Positions 27,693-36,783 of a DNA stretch of 64,000 nt are shown piece by piece (position 1 is the first letter of the stretch; each line of letters opens with the position of its first letter). The stretch lies in contig NZ_CP036346.1 in NCBI RefSeq assembly GCF_014131695.1, positions 3,183,605 to 3,247,604 of the forward strand, written 5' to 3'. The notes beneath the pieces were generated by a model. The model made no database searches. It was not told the origin of the DNA and saw nothing but the letters and a program-made list of their open reading frames with translations. Origin of the DNA: Thomasclavelia ramosa DSM 1402. Lineage in GTDB: Bacteria > Bacillota_I > Bacilli_A > Erysipelotrichales > Coprobacillaceae. Both the position numbers and the translations under genes were made by a program.

Positions 27693-28425
27693 AATATTGC
27701 CGTGATAAAAATTGAATCATTCCCATACTTCGAGGATGCTCAAATATTTGCTCTGGTGTTCCTGCTTCTTCAATAATTCCATTATGCATAAATATAACTT
27801 TATTCGAAACATCACGCGCAAACTGCATTTCATGAGTCACAATAATCATAGTCATACCTTTTAACGCTAAATGTTTAATGATTTTTAAGATATCTCCTAC
27901 CATCTGAGGATCTAGTGCACTTGTTGGTTCATCAAATAAAAGTACCTGTGGTTCCATACATAAAGCTCTTGCAATTGCAACCCGCTGTTTTTGGCCCCCA
28001 GAAAGTTGTGTACTGCTCTTTTTCGCAAACTCAGCCATACCAACTTTTTGTAGATATAATAAAGCTTTTTCTTCAGCTTCTTCACGATTGCGATTTAGTA
28101 CTTTCATTTGCCCTATAACACAATTTTCTAAAACTGTAAGATTATTAAATAAATTAAAGCTTTGAAAAATCATTCCAACATCACTACGATATTTATTAAG
28201 ATTAAGTTCTTCTTTTAAAATATTTTTATTACAATACAATATCTCACCATGATCAGGAATCTCTAATAAATTAAGACATCTTAAAAAAGTTGATTTACCA
28301 CTACCACTTGCTCCAATGATACTAATTACATCGCCTCGATTAACCTCTAAATTAATATCTAGAAGTACCGGCAGGGCTTGATAATGTTTTTTTAAATGTT
28401 TAATAGTAATAATATTATCACTCAT
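27691..28425 (-). CDS. polar amino acid ABC transporter ATPase (GlnQ type)
   Basis: ATP-binding subunit, 244 residues from the start chosen here. Walker A IIGASGSGKST, Q-loop, signature LSGGQKQRVAIARAL, Walker B LLFDEPTSALDPQM and switch His in IIVTHEM. Frame opens at 28440, but ATG at 28425 has GAGGAA at the right distance. Drives uptake of a polar amino acid (glutamine, glutamate, cystine or arginine class); substrate unresolved. Confidence 0.93.
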   Translation of the reverse strand: MSDNIITIKHLKKHYQALPVLLDINLEVNRGDVISIIGASGSGKSTFLRCLNLLEIPDHGEILYCNKNILKEELNLNKYRSDVGMIFQSFNLFNNLTVLENCVIGQMKVLNRNREEAEEKALLYLQKVGMAEFAKKSSTQLSGGQKQRVAIARALCMEPQVLLFDEPTSALDPQMVGDILKIIKHLALKGMTMIIVTHEMQFARDVSNKVIFMHNGIIEEAGTPEQIFEHPRSMGMIQFLSRQY

Positions 28426-28441
28426 AAATAATTTCCTCACT

Positions 28442-29146
28442 TTATCTTAATATTGGATTATTTATTCTTTTTTCAATTATATTTAATAAAATTGTCGCAA
28501 TTGAGGTTAAGCACAAATAAACCAGGCATGTTATTAAGAAGGTCGCTGAATATGACATTGTTGATCCAGCAATACTGCTAGATTGGAAAAATAATTCTAC
28601 AACCCCAATCACATTTAGCATTGAACTATCTTTAATATTAATAATGAATTGATTCCCAATTGCGGGAAATGAATTTCTAATTGCTTGCGGTAATATAATA
28701 TACTTCATAGTTTGAACCCTTGTCATTCCTAATGATAACGCTCCTTCACTTTGCCCACGATCAACAGATTGAATTCCTGAACGAACTATTTCTGCCATGT
28801 ATGCTCCAGTATTAATAGAAATGATCATAATTCCGGCAGTAAGTGCATTCCATTGAAAAAAAGGTCGCAATCCATGATAAAAAAACATAGCTTGAACCAG
28901 CATTGGAGTTCCTCTAAAAAACCAAATATAAATTTCTGAAATTATTTTTAATGCTTTTTTTATTAGTACAATAATCTTTTTATCTTTAATATCTATCGTT
29001 GTTGCACGAATCGCTCCAAATAGCAGTCCAATTATTAAACCCGCTATTGTTCCAACTAATGCCAAAATAATTGTTATTTTCGTTCCATACCAAAATAAAT
29101 CAAAGTTATCTAAAAAAATCGTAAATGATTTATCAAAATCAAACAT
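28442..29146 (-). CDS. polar amino acid ABC transporter permease
   Basis: A 234-residue inner-membrane permease of the HisM/GlnP class with about five membrane segments. The EAA loop, which contacts the ATPase, is SEGALSLGMTRVQTMKYIILPQAIR. FRGTPMLVQAMFFYHGL is also family-typical. Three bases separate it from the binding-protein gene. Confidence 0.94.
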   Translation of the reverse strand: MFDFDKSFTIFLDNFDLFWYGTKITIILALVGTIAGLIIGLLFGAIRATTIDIKDKKIIVLIKKALKIISEIYIWFFRGTPMLVQAMFFYHGLRPFFQWNALTAGIMIISINTGAYMAEIVRSGIQSVDRGQSEGALSLGMTRVQTMKYIILPQAIRNSFPAIGNQFIINIKDSSMLNVIGVVELFFQSSSIAGSTMSYSATFLITCLVYLCLTSIATILLNIIEKRINNPILR

Positions 29147-29148
29147 GA

Positions 29149-29970
29149 TTATTCTCCTTTAGGCTGACTACTACTATATTTACCCATCATTTCATTTCTT
29201 TTTTCTGATGAAATATTATCAATGCATTTTTGTACTTTTTTAAATAAAGTACTGTTTCGACTACCCTCTTTTAAACCTATTGAAACTGCGGTATCTACTT
29301 TAAACCCTTTATTTTGTTCAAATCTAACAATCGCTAGATCTTGATTTGTTTCTAAAATTCCTTGGGCCACAGGTAATTCCGCAGTAATTCCATCGACTTC
29401 ACCACTTTGTAAAGCAACCAGCATTTCAGGATAAGATTGTTTAGGTGTAGCATGATCAACTCCATTAATTTGATCAATTACTGTATCATAACTTGTTGAC
29501 ATCTGTCCTACGATCGTTTTACCAGAAAATTGTTGAATATCAGTATAATTTTTACTAGCATCATCACCCCGTACGATCATAACCATTTCAGATTGATAAT
29601 ATGGTGTTGTAAAATCTATTCCTTTTTCACGCTCTTCATCAGCTGTCATTCCTGCAATAATGGCATCTATTTCGCCTGATTCAAGTGCAGGTTGCAAACC
29701 ATTCCATGCTAATTTTTTTATAACCAGTTTTTTATCAAGACTTTCTGCTATTTCCTTTGCGATATAAACATCATAGCCATCAGCGTAACCACTGCCTTCT
29801 AATTCAACTGCGGTATCACTTTGTGTATTTGTCTGCCAGTTAAACGGTAGATAATTACACTCCATTCCAACTACAAATACATCACCTTCATCAATACTCT
29901 TATTCCCACTATTACTCTCACAGCCACTAATTAATAAAGCTATTAATAAAAAAGCTAATATTTTCTTCAT
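29149..29970 (-). CDS. polar amino acid ABC transporter substrate-binding lipoprotein
   Basis: A 273-residue lipoprotein. Signal peptide with lipobox LLISGC (Cys about 17), then a type-2 periplasmic-binding fold (bacterial solute-binding family 3): VVGMECNYLPFNW, IIAGMTADEEREKGIDFTTPYY, GKTIVGQMSTSY, ALQSGEVDGITAELPVA. Anchored to the outer face of the membrane and delivers an amino acid to the permease. First gene of the operon. A strong but apparently orphan ribosome site lies further upstream (see findings). Confidence 0.93.
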   Translation of the reverse strand: MKKILAFLLIALLISGCESNSGNKSIDEGDVFVVGMECNYLPFNWQTNTQSDTAVELEGSGYADGYDVYIAKEIAESLDKKLVIKKLAWNGLQPALESGEIDAIIAGMTADEEREKGIDFTTPYYQSEMVMIVRGDDASKNYTDIQQFSGKTIVGQMSTSYDTVIDQINGVDHATPKQSYPEMLVALQSGEVDGITAELPVAQGILETNQDLAIVRFEQNKGFKVDTAVSIGLKEGSRNSTLFKKVQKCIDNISSEKRNEMMGKYSSSQPKGE

Positions 29971-30308
29971 TTTATCGTTTATTCCTTTCTTTTTAATATT
30001 AAATATTGAAATAAGTTAAACCATTATTTTATCCTCCTCTAGCTATTAAAAGTCTAGCATGCTAATAATTAATATAGGATTAAAGAGTTGTTTTAAAATA
30101 TTAAAAAGACATAAATAAAGAACAAATTAAATTCTTTCTAATTAACATTTATTAATGAACATATGCTTTTTTAGTAGAATAATGTATTATTGATGATTTA
30201 TTTAAATATGTAGCCAACTCCTTTATTTTCTCAGTGGCTTTTTACAACGACAAAAAAGAATTGGATTTCAAAACCAATTCTTTTTTATAATATTAATTTT
30301 ATTATAGA
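29971..30308. other. intergenic region, 338 bases
   Basis: Contains the upstream region of the ABC operon (RBS AAAGAAAGGAA close to the start codon), an orphan GAGGAGG followed by ATG-GTT-TAA at 30016-30024, a direct-repeat element resembling the Kdp sites (30064-30083; TTAATCCTATATTAAT on the minus strand) and the terminator of the next gene at 30252-30286. The remainder is featureless AT-rich sequence. Confidence 0.5.
30252..30286 (-). terminator. terminator after the metallophosphoesterase gene
   Basis: Perfect 13-bp stem AAAAAAGAATTGG/CCAATTCTTTTTT with a nine-base loop. Confidence 0.9.
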
Positions 30309-33300
30309 TTAATCCTCTGCTAAAACTTTATCCTTTTTCATTAAAATCGTTATTAGAACAATTGTACTAATTAAAGAAATTATTGTAATCGCAATGTTGC
30401 TGGCATCACCCGTATTTACAGAATGATTTTTGTTATTTGTATTTGTGTTAGAACTATTATTTGTTTCTTCAACCGTTGGTTCTTGTGATGGATTATCAGT
30501 TTTATCATCGCCTGATTGATCACTATTTTTTTGCAAAGTCAGATCGTAAACTCCCACTGTCCCAGATACTTCATAAGCAACAACTAATTGTGGTTTCCCT
30601 GTAATACTATCATTACCTGCAATAAAATGAATTCCTTCAGGTGAATCATCACCACCAATATCTGTGCTAAAATCACGAGAATTAATATAATTAACAAATT
30701 CTGTTTTTTCTGGATTCGTAATGTCATAAACCATTATACCGCCAATTCTCTCTAATCCAATAAAAGCAAATGTTTTATCTTCGATTTGACCAATTGTCAC
30801 AGCTTCTGCTTCAGGACCTTTTTTACCAGAACGATCATCTATTGTAGCATCATCATTAGAACAGTTAAAATTATTTGGCAAATATGCTGCAGTTTTGACT
30901 TCAAAATCATTTCCTGTTGTATAAATTTCTTGTAATGACTGCTCATCAGCTTTAAAAATTGTTGATGATCTTCCCCCAAATAAATAATCATTTTCATTAT
31001 TAAGACCATCATAATCACTAGTATCGAAGAACGTGACCTTACCAGTTAAACCACTGTTATCAGCCGTTATTTTACCAGTTGGTGAAGTTTTTCCTTTACC
31101 AAAATTTACCTCTATTTCATTTGAATAACCATTCCAGTCACGACTATCTCCTTCATTAGCAGTTATTAAATAATCGATTCCATCAACCGTGTAAACAGAA
31201 ATAGCATCAGGCATCCGAATTCCTTTTAAAGAATCATATGTTTGTGCATTATATTTTTCATCTTTTTTATCAATATCAATTGCAATTTTACTATAATCTT
31301 CAAATCCTACTGAATAAATATCTTCTATTTCAAGACTATTTAAATCTAATTTAGCAATCGCATTAGCTTCTTGTAATGTAATATATGCTTTAGAATCACT
31401 AACTGCAATATATTCTGGTTCTAAATCTGTTGATGGCAAAACACCTTTTTTCAAAACAATTCCTTTTTCTATTAATGCATCTCGTTGACTATCAAAAGCT
31501 GTGAAGTCAACAGTTTTTGCTTTGTTTGTTTTGGTATTAATAACGCTTATACTACCTTTTGGATCAACCGCTCCAGTATACCCGTCCCGAGGTTCTCCTT
31601 CGTTAGCTGTTAAAATTTGTCCATCATCATTAGTAAAGACAACCATATCTGGTTGAACACCTACTTCGAACAATTGCTTTAAAGTTATTGTTCCATCTTG
31701 ATTACAATCAAATAAAGCTACTCTACCATTAGCATTAGTCTCCTTACCTTGAATCGCAACAGCCAATGAGGTTCCATCATGACTAACTGCTACTGATGTC
31801 ATATCACCATATGTAAAATCAGCACTTTGTACTAACGAACTAATATCAATGTCATTACCGTCCAATAAGTCTATTTTATCCTTATTTTCGATATTTTTTA
31901 GGGCAATTGCTGTTAAATTTCCAGATTGTCCATTAACAGCATAAGCCCATCCTGTCACTGTGTTATAATCAACTATTTCAGTTACTCCCCCATCACTGTT
32001 AGTTGTTCCTGAATCATAACGAGCTGACTGTTCTAGCGCTAATAATGCTGAATTGTTTTCATAACCAGTTGTTTTTTCACCACCGTCACTATTTTTAGTA
32101 ACAGTAAACGCATCGATTTCTTTACTATCAGGATTAGTTTGATCACCAGCAAGATTATAAACCTTTACCGATATTCGATTATTTTCAACATTAAATACTG
32201 CATAACTAGGACTATACTCTTGATTCCATTCTTGATTTCCAACTGGTAATGAATCTCCTTCTAGGTAAGCCGCAGAGCCACTTTTACCATTAGCTAAGAT
32301 TGGATAATCAGCATTATTATTTTTATCTAATGTTTCAAACGGTGTATAATATTGCATATCTGAACAACAGTTCCCCGTAATATAAATTGTTCCTTGAGGA
32401 TTATTAAGTGTATCTAATCTTTCACTATTTCTTTGCCCATCTTTTAAAACATAGCTACGTGAATAAACATGATCATGTCCGCCTAAGACAAAATCCACAT
32501 TATACTCATCCATAAGTTTTTCAAATCCTGCATCAACATAGTTTTCAATATCACTATCTGCTGCATGTTTAGCAACTGTTTGAGTAGATTTATGATGAGT
32601 GACTATAATCCATTGATATTGATTTTGGTATTCACTAGTTGCACTCTTTAATGTTTGAGCAAAATTATTGACGATTGCTTCTGCCTCTGAATTATCTCTA
32701 GAGGCACTTGAAACATTAGGATTGTTTGCATTTTCTTCGTCATTTCCCCCAGGATAAGCACTAGTATTTAAAGTGACAAATAAAACATTATTATATAAAT
32801 AGTAATAGTTTCCTTGAGTTTCCATATCACGGCGTTCACTAAAATCATATTGACCATCACTATTTGGTGTCACCCCATTAGAAGCTGCATTATTTTTAAT
32901 TTCATTTTCAGTAGCCTGAATATAATTTCCGTGACTTTGACTAGTTCCACTATTTTGTCCTCTAAACGTTGTTTTAACTTCAGTTAATGATTCCATTTGA
33001 TTTGGTAAATTAAAATGATCTGCGAACATATAGTGTCTATCATGATTTCCAACAGCTGGAGCATATGGAATTGATGCCATTTCTTCTGGTGCAAAAAAAG
33101 CCTCATACTCGCTTGATTTTCCCCAGTTTTGATCTTCAACTTGATCCCCTGCTGACACTACTAAGTCAACACCTTGTTTTTCTAAAGTTTCCATCATAGT
33201 TGCCCAACCGGTTTGATTTGTTTCATCACTTGGGTTCCAACCTTCAGAATTAATTTCCTTGTTTTCCTTTATTTGTGGATCGCTTGTAAAACCAAAAGTA

Positions 33301-33758
33301 AATTCATTGCTTGATGGAGTTGTATAATTATATTCCTTTGACCAAGTTGTTCCCCCATCATTTGAAATATAATAAGTATACTTAGTATCTGGTTTTAAAT
33401 TACTGATTGTCGTTTTACATACTAATTTTCCAGTATCAGTATATTTATCACTTTTTATTTCGGTTGGCGAAGTCAATGGTTTGGCTGTTACATCATAAGT
33501 TTGATCACCAAACTGAATTTTTGCTACCGTCGTTCCTGCTGGTGCATACCAATTTAGATTGATTGATGTTGTTGTTGCCCCTGGCTGAAGTGTTAAACTA
33601 TCCACACTAAATGAACCAGTATGGCTTTCACCTGCAACCTCACTATAAGTATCTTGGGCATAACCTTTAGTCAAAATGTTATTTTGACCAATCAACATTG
33701 TCGATAATGTTACTAAACACAGGACCCCTTTAATAATTCGATTATTTACTTTTTTCAT
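30309..33758 (-). CDS. secreted metallophosphoesterase with choice-of-anchor I-like domain and wall-anchor tail
   Basis: A 1149-residue surface protein. Signal peptide (1-34, ending near GYAQD); purple-acid-phosphatase N-terminal-type beta domain (about 45-145, PDTKYTYYISNDGG); calcineurin-like phosphoesterase (about 150-555) with GFTSDPQI, VVSAGDQVEDQ, PAVGNHDRH, IIVTHHKS and LGGHDHVYSR as metal ligands; then a beta-propeller-like region (about 570-1090) of the choice-of-anchor I type (ILTANEGEPRDGYTG, TANEGDSRDWNGY, IGLERIGGIMVYDITNPE, DDSPEGIHFI). A Ser/Thr/Asn linker leads to SVNTGD, a membrane segment and KKDKVLAED. SVNTGD takes the place of the sortase LPXTG motif. Likely releases phosphate from organic esters at the cell surface. 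Single-gene unit. Confidence 0.85.
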   Translation of the reverse strand: MKKVNNRIIKGVLCLVTLSTMLIGQNNILTKGYAQDTYSEVAGESHTGSFSVDSLTLQPGATTTSINLNWYAPAGTTVAKIQFGDQTYDVTAKPLTSPTEIKSDKYTDTGKLVCKTTISNLKPDTKYTYYISNDGGTTWSKEYNYTTPSSNEFTFGFTSDPQIKENKEINSEGWNPSDETNQTGWATMMETLEKQGVDLVVSAGDQVEDQNWGKSSEYEAFFAPEEMASIPYAPAVGNHDRHYMFADHFNLPNQMESLTEVKTTFRGQNSGTSQSHGNYIQATENEIKNNAASNGVTPNSDGQYDFSERRDMETQGNYYYLYNNVLFVTLNTSAYPGGNDEENANNPNVSSASRDNSEAEAIVNNFAQTLKSATSEYQNQYQWIIVTHHKSTQTVAKHAADSDIENYVDAGFEKLMDEYNVDFVLGGHDHVYSRSYVLKDGQRNSERLDTLNNPQGTIYITGNCCSDMQYYTPFETLDKNNNADYPILANGKSGSAAYLEGDSLPVGNQEWNQEYSPSYAVFNVENNRISVKVYNLAGDQTNPDSKEIDAFTVTKNSDGGEKTTGYENNSALLALEQSARYDSGTTNSDGGVTEIVDYNTVTGWAYAVNGQSGNLTAIALKNIENKDKIDLLDGNDIDISSLVQSADFTYGDMTSVAVSHDGTSLAVAIQGKETNANGRVALFDCNQDGTITLKQLFEVGVQPDMVVFTNDDGQILTANEGEPRDGYTGAVDPKGSISVINTKTNKAKTVDFTAFDSQRDALIEKGIVLKKGVLPSTDLEPEYIAVSDSKAYITLQEANAIAKLDLNSLEIEDIYSVGFEDYSKIAIDIDKKDEKYNAQTYDSLKGIRMPDAISVYTVDGIDYLITANEGDSRDWNGYSNEIEVNFGKGKTSPTGKITADNSGLTGKVTFFDTSDYDGLNNENDYLFGGRSSTIFKADEQSLQEIYTTGNDFEVKTAAYLPNNFNCSNDDATIDDRSGKKGPEAEAVTIGQIEDKTFAFIGLERIGGIMVYDITNPEKTEFVNYINSRDFSTDIGGDDSPEGIHFIAGNDSITGKPQLVVAYEVSGTVGVYDLTLQKNSDQSGDDKTDNPSQEPTVEETNNSSNTNTNNKNHSVNTGDASNIAITIISLISTIVLITILMKKDKVLAED

Positions 33759-33865
33759 ATACTTTTCCCCTAATTACATATTTGTACGTAGTGTACTAAG
33801 TAAATTTATCATAGCCGTCAATTTCTAACTATTTCTATTTTGTAAATTTTAAAATAAGATTTTGT

Positions 33866-33896
33866 AAATAAAAAACTATTTCCAGTTAGAAATAGT
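33866..33896 (-). terminator. minus-strand terminator
   Basis: ACTATTTC/GAAATAGT stem with CAGTTA loop, followed on the minus strand by TTTTTATTTAC. It lies just after the small ORF at 33909-34004 and would end transcription from that or from the XRE gene. Confidence 0.8.
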
Positions 33897-33908
33897 CTAC
33901 CTTTGTTT

Positions 33909-34004
33909 TCATAGCATCATTGCTACAAAAATTTGAATTATTCCCATAATAGCAAGACTAAAACCAATTGTTCTATTAAGTATCATTATTAGAGTACTAA
34001 TCAT
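33909..34004 (-). CDS. possible small membrane peptide
   Basis: A 31-residue reading frame beginning MISTLIMILNRTIGFSLAIM and ending IFVAMML. Entirely hydrophobic but for one Arg; could span the membrane once. TTAGGAAA lies about ten bases before the ATG, within a loop between ATCAATA and TATTGAT that could hide the ribosome site. A terminator begins 13 bases after the stop. Supported only by context: ribosome site, length and terminator. Could be a chance ORF. Confidence 0.3.
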   Translation of the reverse strand: MISTLIMILNRTIGFSLAIMGIIQIFVAMML

Positions 34005-34135
34005 GATCAATATTTTCCTAATAATTATTGATACTTTGGTCTTTTACAGGGGTCCTTCTTTATTCAAATAAATTAATTGAATCAAGTTTTTTATTGTTTT
34101 TGATAATTTTTTTCAATTTTTGATTTATAAACATC

Positions 34136-34930
34136 TTAATTATGCTTTCTCGTATAGCCAACCATAATAATAATTGTTCCGACAATCATATTTAAAGCTA
34201 AATTCATAATCATCGAAAATAAATTGACACCAGATATGTAGTTGGCAGGAATATTAGTAATATTTAATAAATAGATACATAAACCAATCTTATACCAAAT
34301 ATTCAGCGTTGTTTTTACCCATATCCATATGACTATATATACATACAAATTAGTAAACAAAGCAATAACCAAAGCTTCATGTAAAAACCAGTCTAATGAA
34401 TACACCTGAACTGAAACTACATAAAGCAGTGGAATTACCCCTATACTGGCTACAATAATAGCTTTAATAACAACATTTTCTTTAGCTTGAACTAAAACTG
34501 TTAAAATTATCCAAGCATAAATAATTGCTGCACTACTTATTATTGACCACGTGAAACTATGATTTAGGTAATAATTACATAAACATGGTACAAAGATTCC
34601 AATCATCATTACGATTGTGATAAAAAGATAACTGATCTTAATGATTCTCTCCTTGTTTTCAATTGCTTTTATCTTTGTATAATTGATTAGATTTTGAACT
34701 GTCTTTTTCTCACTTTTATCAACTACAGTACCACCAATCAATTCATCAATACTCATCTTTAAAGCCTCACTTAACGGTAATAATAATGAGATATCGGGAC
34801 ACCCGATTCCACGTTCCCATTTTGATACAGCTTTATCACTTACATTGATTAAATTTCCTAATTGTTTTTGAGTATACCCAAGATTTTTACGAGCTGATAA
34901 AATTCGTATCCCAATTTCTTTATTATCCAT
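34136..34930 (-). CDS. XRE-family regulator with membrane domain
   Basis: A 264-residue protein: N-terminal helix-turn-helix of the Cro/cI type (residues 7-62; RILSARKNLGYTQKQLGNLINVSDKAVSKWERGIGCPD) joined to about six hydrophobic segments (95-260). Membrane-bound XRE regulators of this layout are common in Firmicutes; ligands are unknown. No adjacent target operon is obvious, so autoregulation or control of the small downstream ORF is possible. The gene has no partner on the same strand within 100 bases. Confidence 0.85.
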   Translation of the reverse strand: MDNKEIGIRILSARKNLGYTQKQLGNLINVSDKAVSKWERGIGCPDISLLLPLSEALKMSIDELIGGTVVDKSEKKTVQNLINYTKIKAIENKERIIKISYLFITIVMMIGIFVPCLCNYYLNHSFTWSIISSAAIIYAWIILTVLVQAKENVVIKAIIVASIGVIPLLYVVSVQVYSLDWFLHEALVIALFTNLYVYIVIWIWVKTTLNIWYKIGLCIYLLNITNIPANYISGVNLFSMIMNLALNMIVGTIIIMVGYTRKHN

Positions 34931-35020
34931 AAAATTACTTCCCTTCTACGTCCTAATCCTAACATAAAAGTTATAATTTTACTATCGACGGACTGTTTAC
35001 CTCACTAGAATCCTTGATCT

Positions 35021-35050
35021 ATAAAAAAAGTTGTAGTCAACCTACAACTT
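35021..35050 (-). terminator. terminator after the VOC gene
   Basis: AAGTTGTAG/CTACAACTT with five-base loop and TTTTTTTAT; the VOC stop codon is part of the stem. Confidence 0.9.
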
Positions 35051-35509
35051 ATTGAAAATATTCCTTACATAGTCAATAGGATATTGTGTAATTCTACTTA
35101 CTTCATCTATATCTTTTTTAGCCAATAATAGATTTGTAATTACTACATCCATTGCTTCACCAATTTCAATCATATGATTATCGGGATCAAAGATTCGTAC
35201 TACCCGCTGTTGCCAATTATATTTTTTGATTGGGTGAACATATTTAATATTTGGATATGTCTCCAACTTTTTTATAAATTTATCAAAATCATCAACTTCA
35301 AAATATAATTCCATATTACAAGCTTTATCACAAACCCAATCACTAGGGACATCAACGAGCCAGGCAAAATCTTTTTGTAAAGCAAAACCACCATCAAAAG
35401 TAATATTTAAACCATGATCTAAAATTATTTTTTGATCAAACAATTGCATATAGAACTGTTTAGAAACTTCGAGATTTTTGACTGCTAAGACAGTTGCTTC
35501 TAATTTCAT
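35042..35509 (-). CDS. VOC-family (glyoxalase-like) protein
   Basis: A 155-residue protein with a single vicinal-oxygen-chelate domain (residues 1-118; MKLEATVLAVKNLEVSKQFYMQLF ... YFEVDDFDKFIKKLETYPNI ... VRIFDPDNHMIEIGEAM). The remaining 35 residues form a helical extension. Such small VOC proteins serve as lactoylglutathione lyases, dioxygenases or antibiotic-binding proteins; the reaction here is not deducible. It overlaps DUF3795 by four bases and is last in the AraC operon. Confidence 0.85.
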   Translation of the reverse strand: MKLEATVLAVKNLEVSKQFYMQLFDQKIILDHGLNITFDGGFALQKDFAWLVDVPSDWVCDKACNMELYFEVDDFDKFIKKLETYPNIKYVHPIKKYNWQQRVVRIFDPDNHMIEIGEAMDVVITNLLLAKKDIDEVSRITQYPIDYVRNIFNKL

Positions 35510-35775
35510 TTGATTTTACCCCAACATCTGCATTGTTCTAAACGTTTTCCCTGATCCCCTTGTTTTTCGTCATAAGCATACGATTTAGCCAATTTGCATG
35601 GAAAATCTTCACATTCACCACAATGATTTAATTCTTTTGTTTCTACGCACGATTTAACCGGACAAATTTCACCCCAAAAAGGATGTTCGATATTAATACA
35701 TCCAGCACACCCAATCTTGCTTTTAAACTCACATTCACTACATATAATTCCACATCTCGATTCAATCATTTTCAT
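35506..35775 (-). CDS. DUF3795 cysteine-rich protein
   Basis: An 89-residue cysteine-rich protein matching DUF3795 (CGIICSECEF, GCAGC, CPVKSCV, HCGECEDFPC, RCWGKIK). Twelve cysteines arranged in CxxC pairs suggest zinc or iron-sulphur binding. The frame opens at a TTG at 35790, but the ATG at 35775, with AGGA five bases upstream, is a better start. Located between the AraC regulator (about 23 bases) and VOC gene. Function unknown. Confidence 0.82.
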   Translation of the reverse strand: MKMIESRCGIICSECEFKSKIGCAGCINIEHPFWGEICPVKSCVETKELNHCGECEDFPCKLAKSYAYDEKQGDQGKRLEQCRCWGKIK

Positions 35776-35798
35776 CACCATCCTAAGCAAATTATAAC

Positions 35799-36605
35799 TT
35801 AGAACTTATATATTTCATTGTAAAAATCCGCCAAGTTCGATAAATATTTCTTAGGAGTTGTTTTTGTAATCTGCTTAAACACTTTGTTAAAATGAGCCTG
35901 ATCAAAATAGCCCCCTTGCAATGCTAAAGATAAAAAATCATCTTCTTCTATTTGCTTTAATAAATAATTAAATCTTACTACCTTAGCATATTCCTTACCA
36001 CTCAAGCCTATGTAATTATGAAAATCACGTAATAATTGTCGTGAAGAAAGGTGACAATCACTAGCTACCTTTTCTAAACTAACATTTCCGTGATCCTGAT
36101 CAATAATTTCTTTAGCTCTAATCAAACGAGCTGGTAATAAATTAACTTTTCTTTTTCCCGTAAAATATTTATTAAAAGCTTTGATCAACTGTTCATAATC
36201 TTTACATGATTGATAAAGTAATGCTAACTCTTCATCAAGCTGCACATCTAAATATCTCAATTGCTGACGCTGATTTACAAGTTTTTTTTGATGTAAACCA
36301 CTAATTTGATACAATCCTCCTGGTCTAAATTCTACAAAGAAACGAGCTGGGGCTTTTTGCAAATCATTTTCTAAAACCACGATTTCACTCATTGGACCCC
36401 AAAAATCTCTTCGAGAGCGTCCCTGAAAAATAAAACAGCCACTAGCATCAGGAATAATATGAAATAATTTTGATGAGGCGGGAACTTCACTAGGAAAAGT
36501 AATTGTATAATGAGCAATAATATCTTTTAATTCTTCAGTAGGAGCAATATAAATATGATGATTTGTTTTATTAATATAACTTCCCTTATAATCGAAATTC
36601 TTCAT
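35799..36605 (-). CDS. AraC-family transcription regulator
   Basis: A 268-residue regulator. N-terminal sensing region (1-160, DUF6597-like; RFFVEFRPGGLYQISGLH) and a C-terminal pair of helix-turn-helix motifs (about 165-260: VSLEKVASDCHLSSRQLLRDFHNYIGLSGKEYAKVVRFN and ALQGGYFDQAHFNKVFKQITKTTPKKYL). It leads the minus-strand operon with DUF3795 and VOC genes and probably controls it. RBS AGAGGTAA. Confidence 0.9.
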   Translation of the reverse strand: MKNFDYKGSYINKTNHHIYIAPTEELKDIIAHYTITFPSEVPASSKLFHIIPDASGCFIFQGRSRRDFWGPMSEIVVLENDLQKAPARFFVEFRPGGLYQISGLHQKKLVNQRQQLRYLDVQLDEELALLYQSCKDYEQLIKAFNKYFTGKRKVNLLPARLIRAKEIIDQDHGNVSLEKVASDCHLSSRQLLRDFHNYIGLSGKEYAKVVRFNYLLKQIEEDDFLSLALQGGYFDQAHFNKVFKQITKTTPKKYLSNLADFYNEIYKF

Positions 36606-36783
36606 TAAATTACCTCTTTATATTAAATTACCTGCATTATTTTATATACTCAGTATAATATTGGCAGGACATTTAATCAAATCTTAACAATCTTCATTGG
36701 CTATAAATATTTACATTCAATCATGAATTTGATAGAATAATTCTCATAAAATTTAATTACATAAAAAAGGAGTGTTTTAATTT

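Larger units (their letters stand above)
33759..34135. other. intergenic region, 377 bases
   Basis: Holds the promoter region of the phosphoesterase gene (right of 33758), a hairpin terminator (33866-33896) and a possible 31-residue membrane-peptide gene (33909-34004). The rest is AT-rich with no other signal I can support. Confidence 0.5.

Noticed and set aside
30211..30243. Hairpin AGCCA/TGGCT with T-run, possible plus-strand terminator
   Set aside because: Only five pairs with a long loop, and no plus-strand transcript is known; too weak to list.
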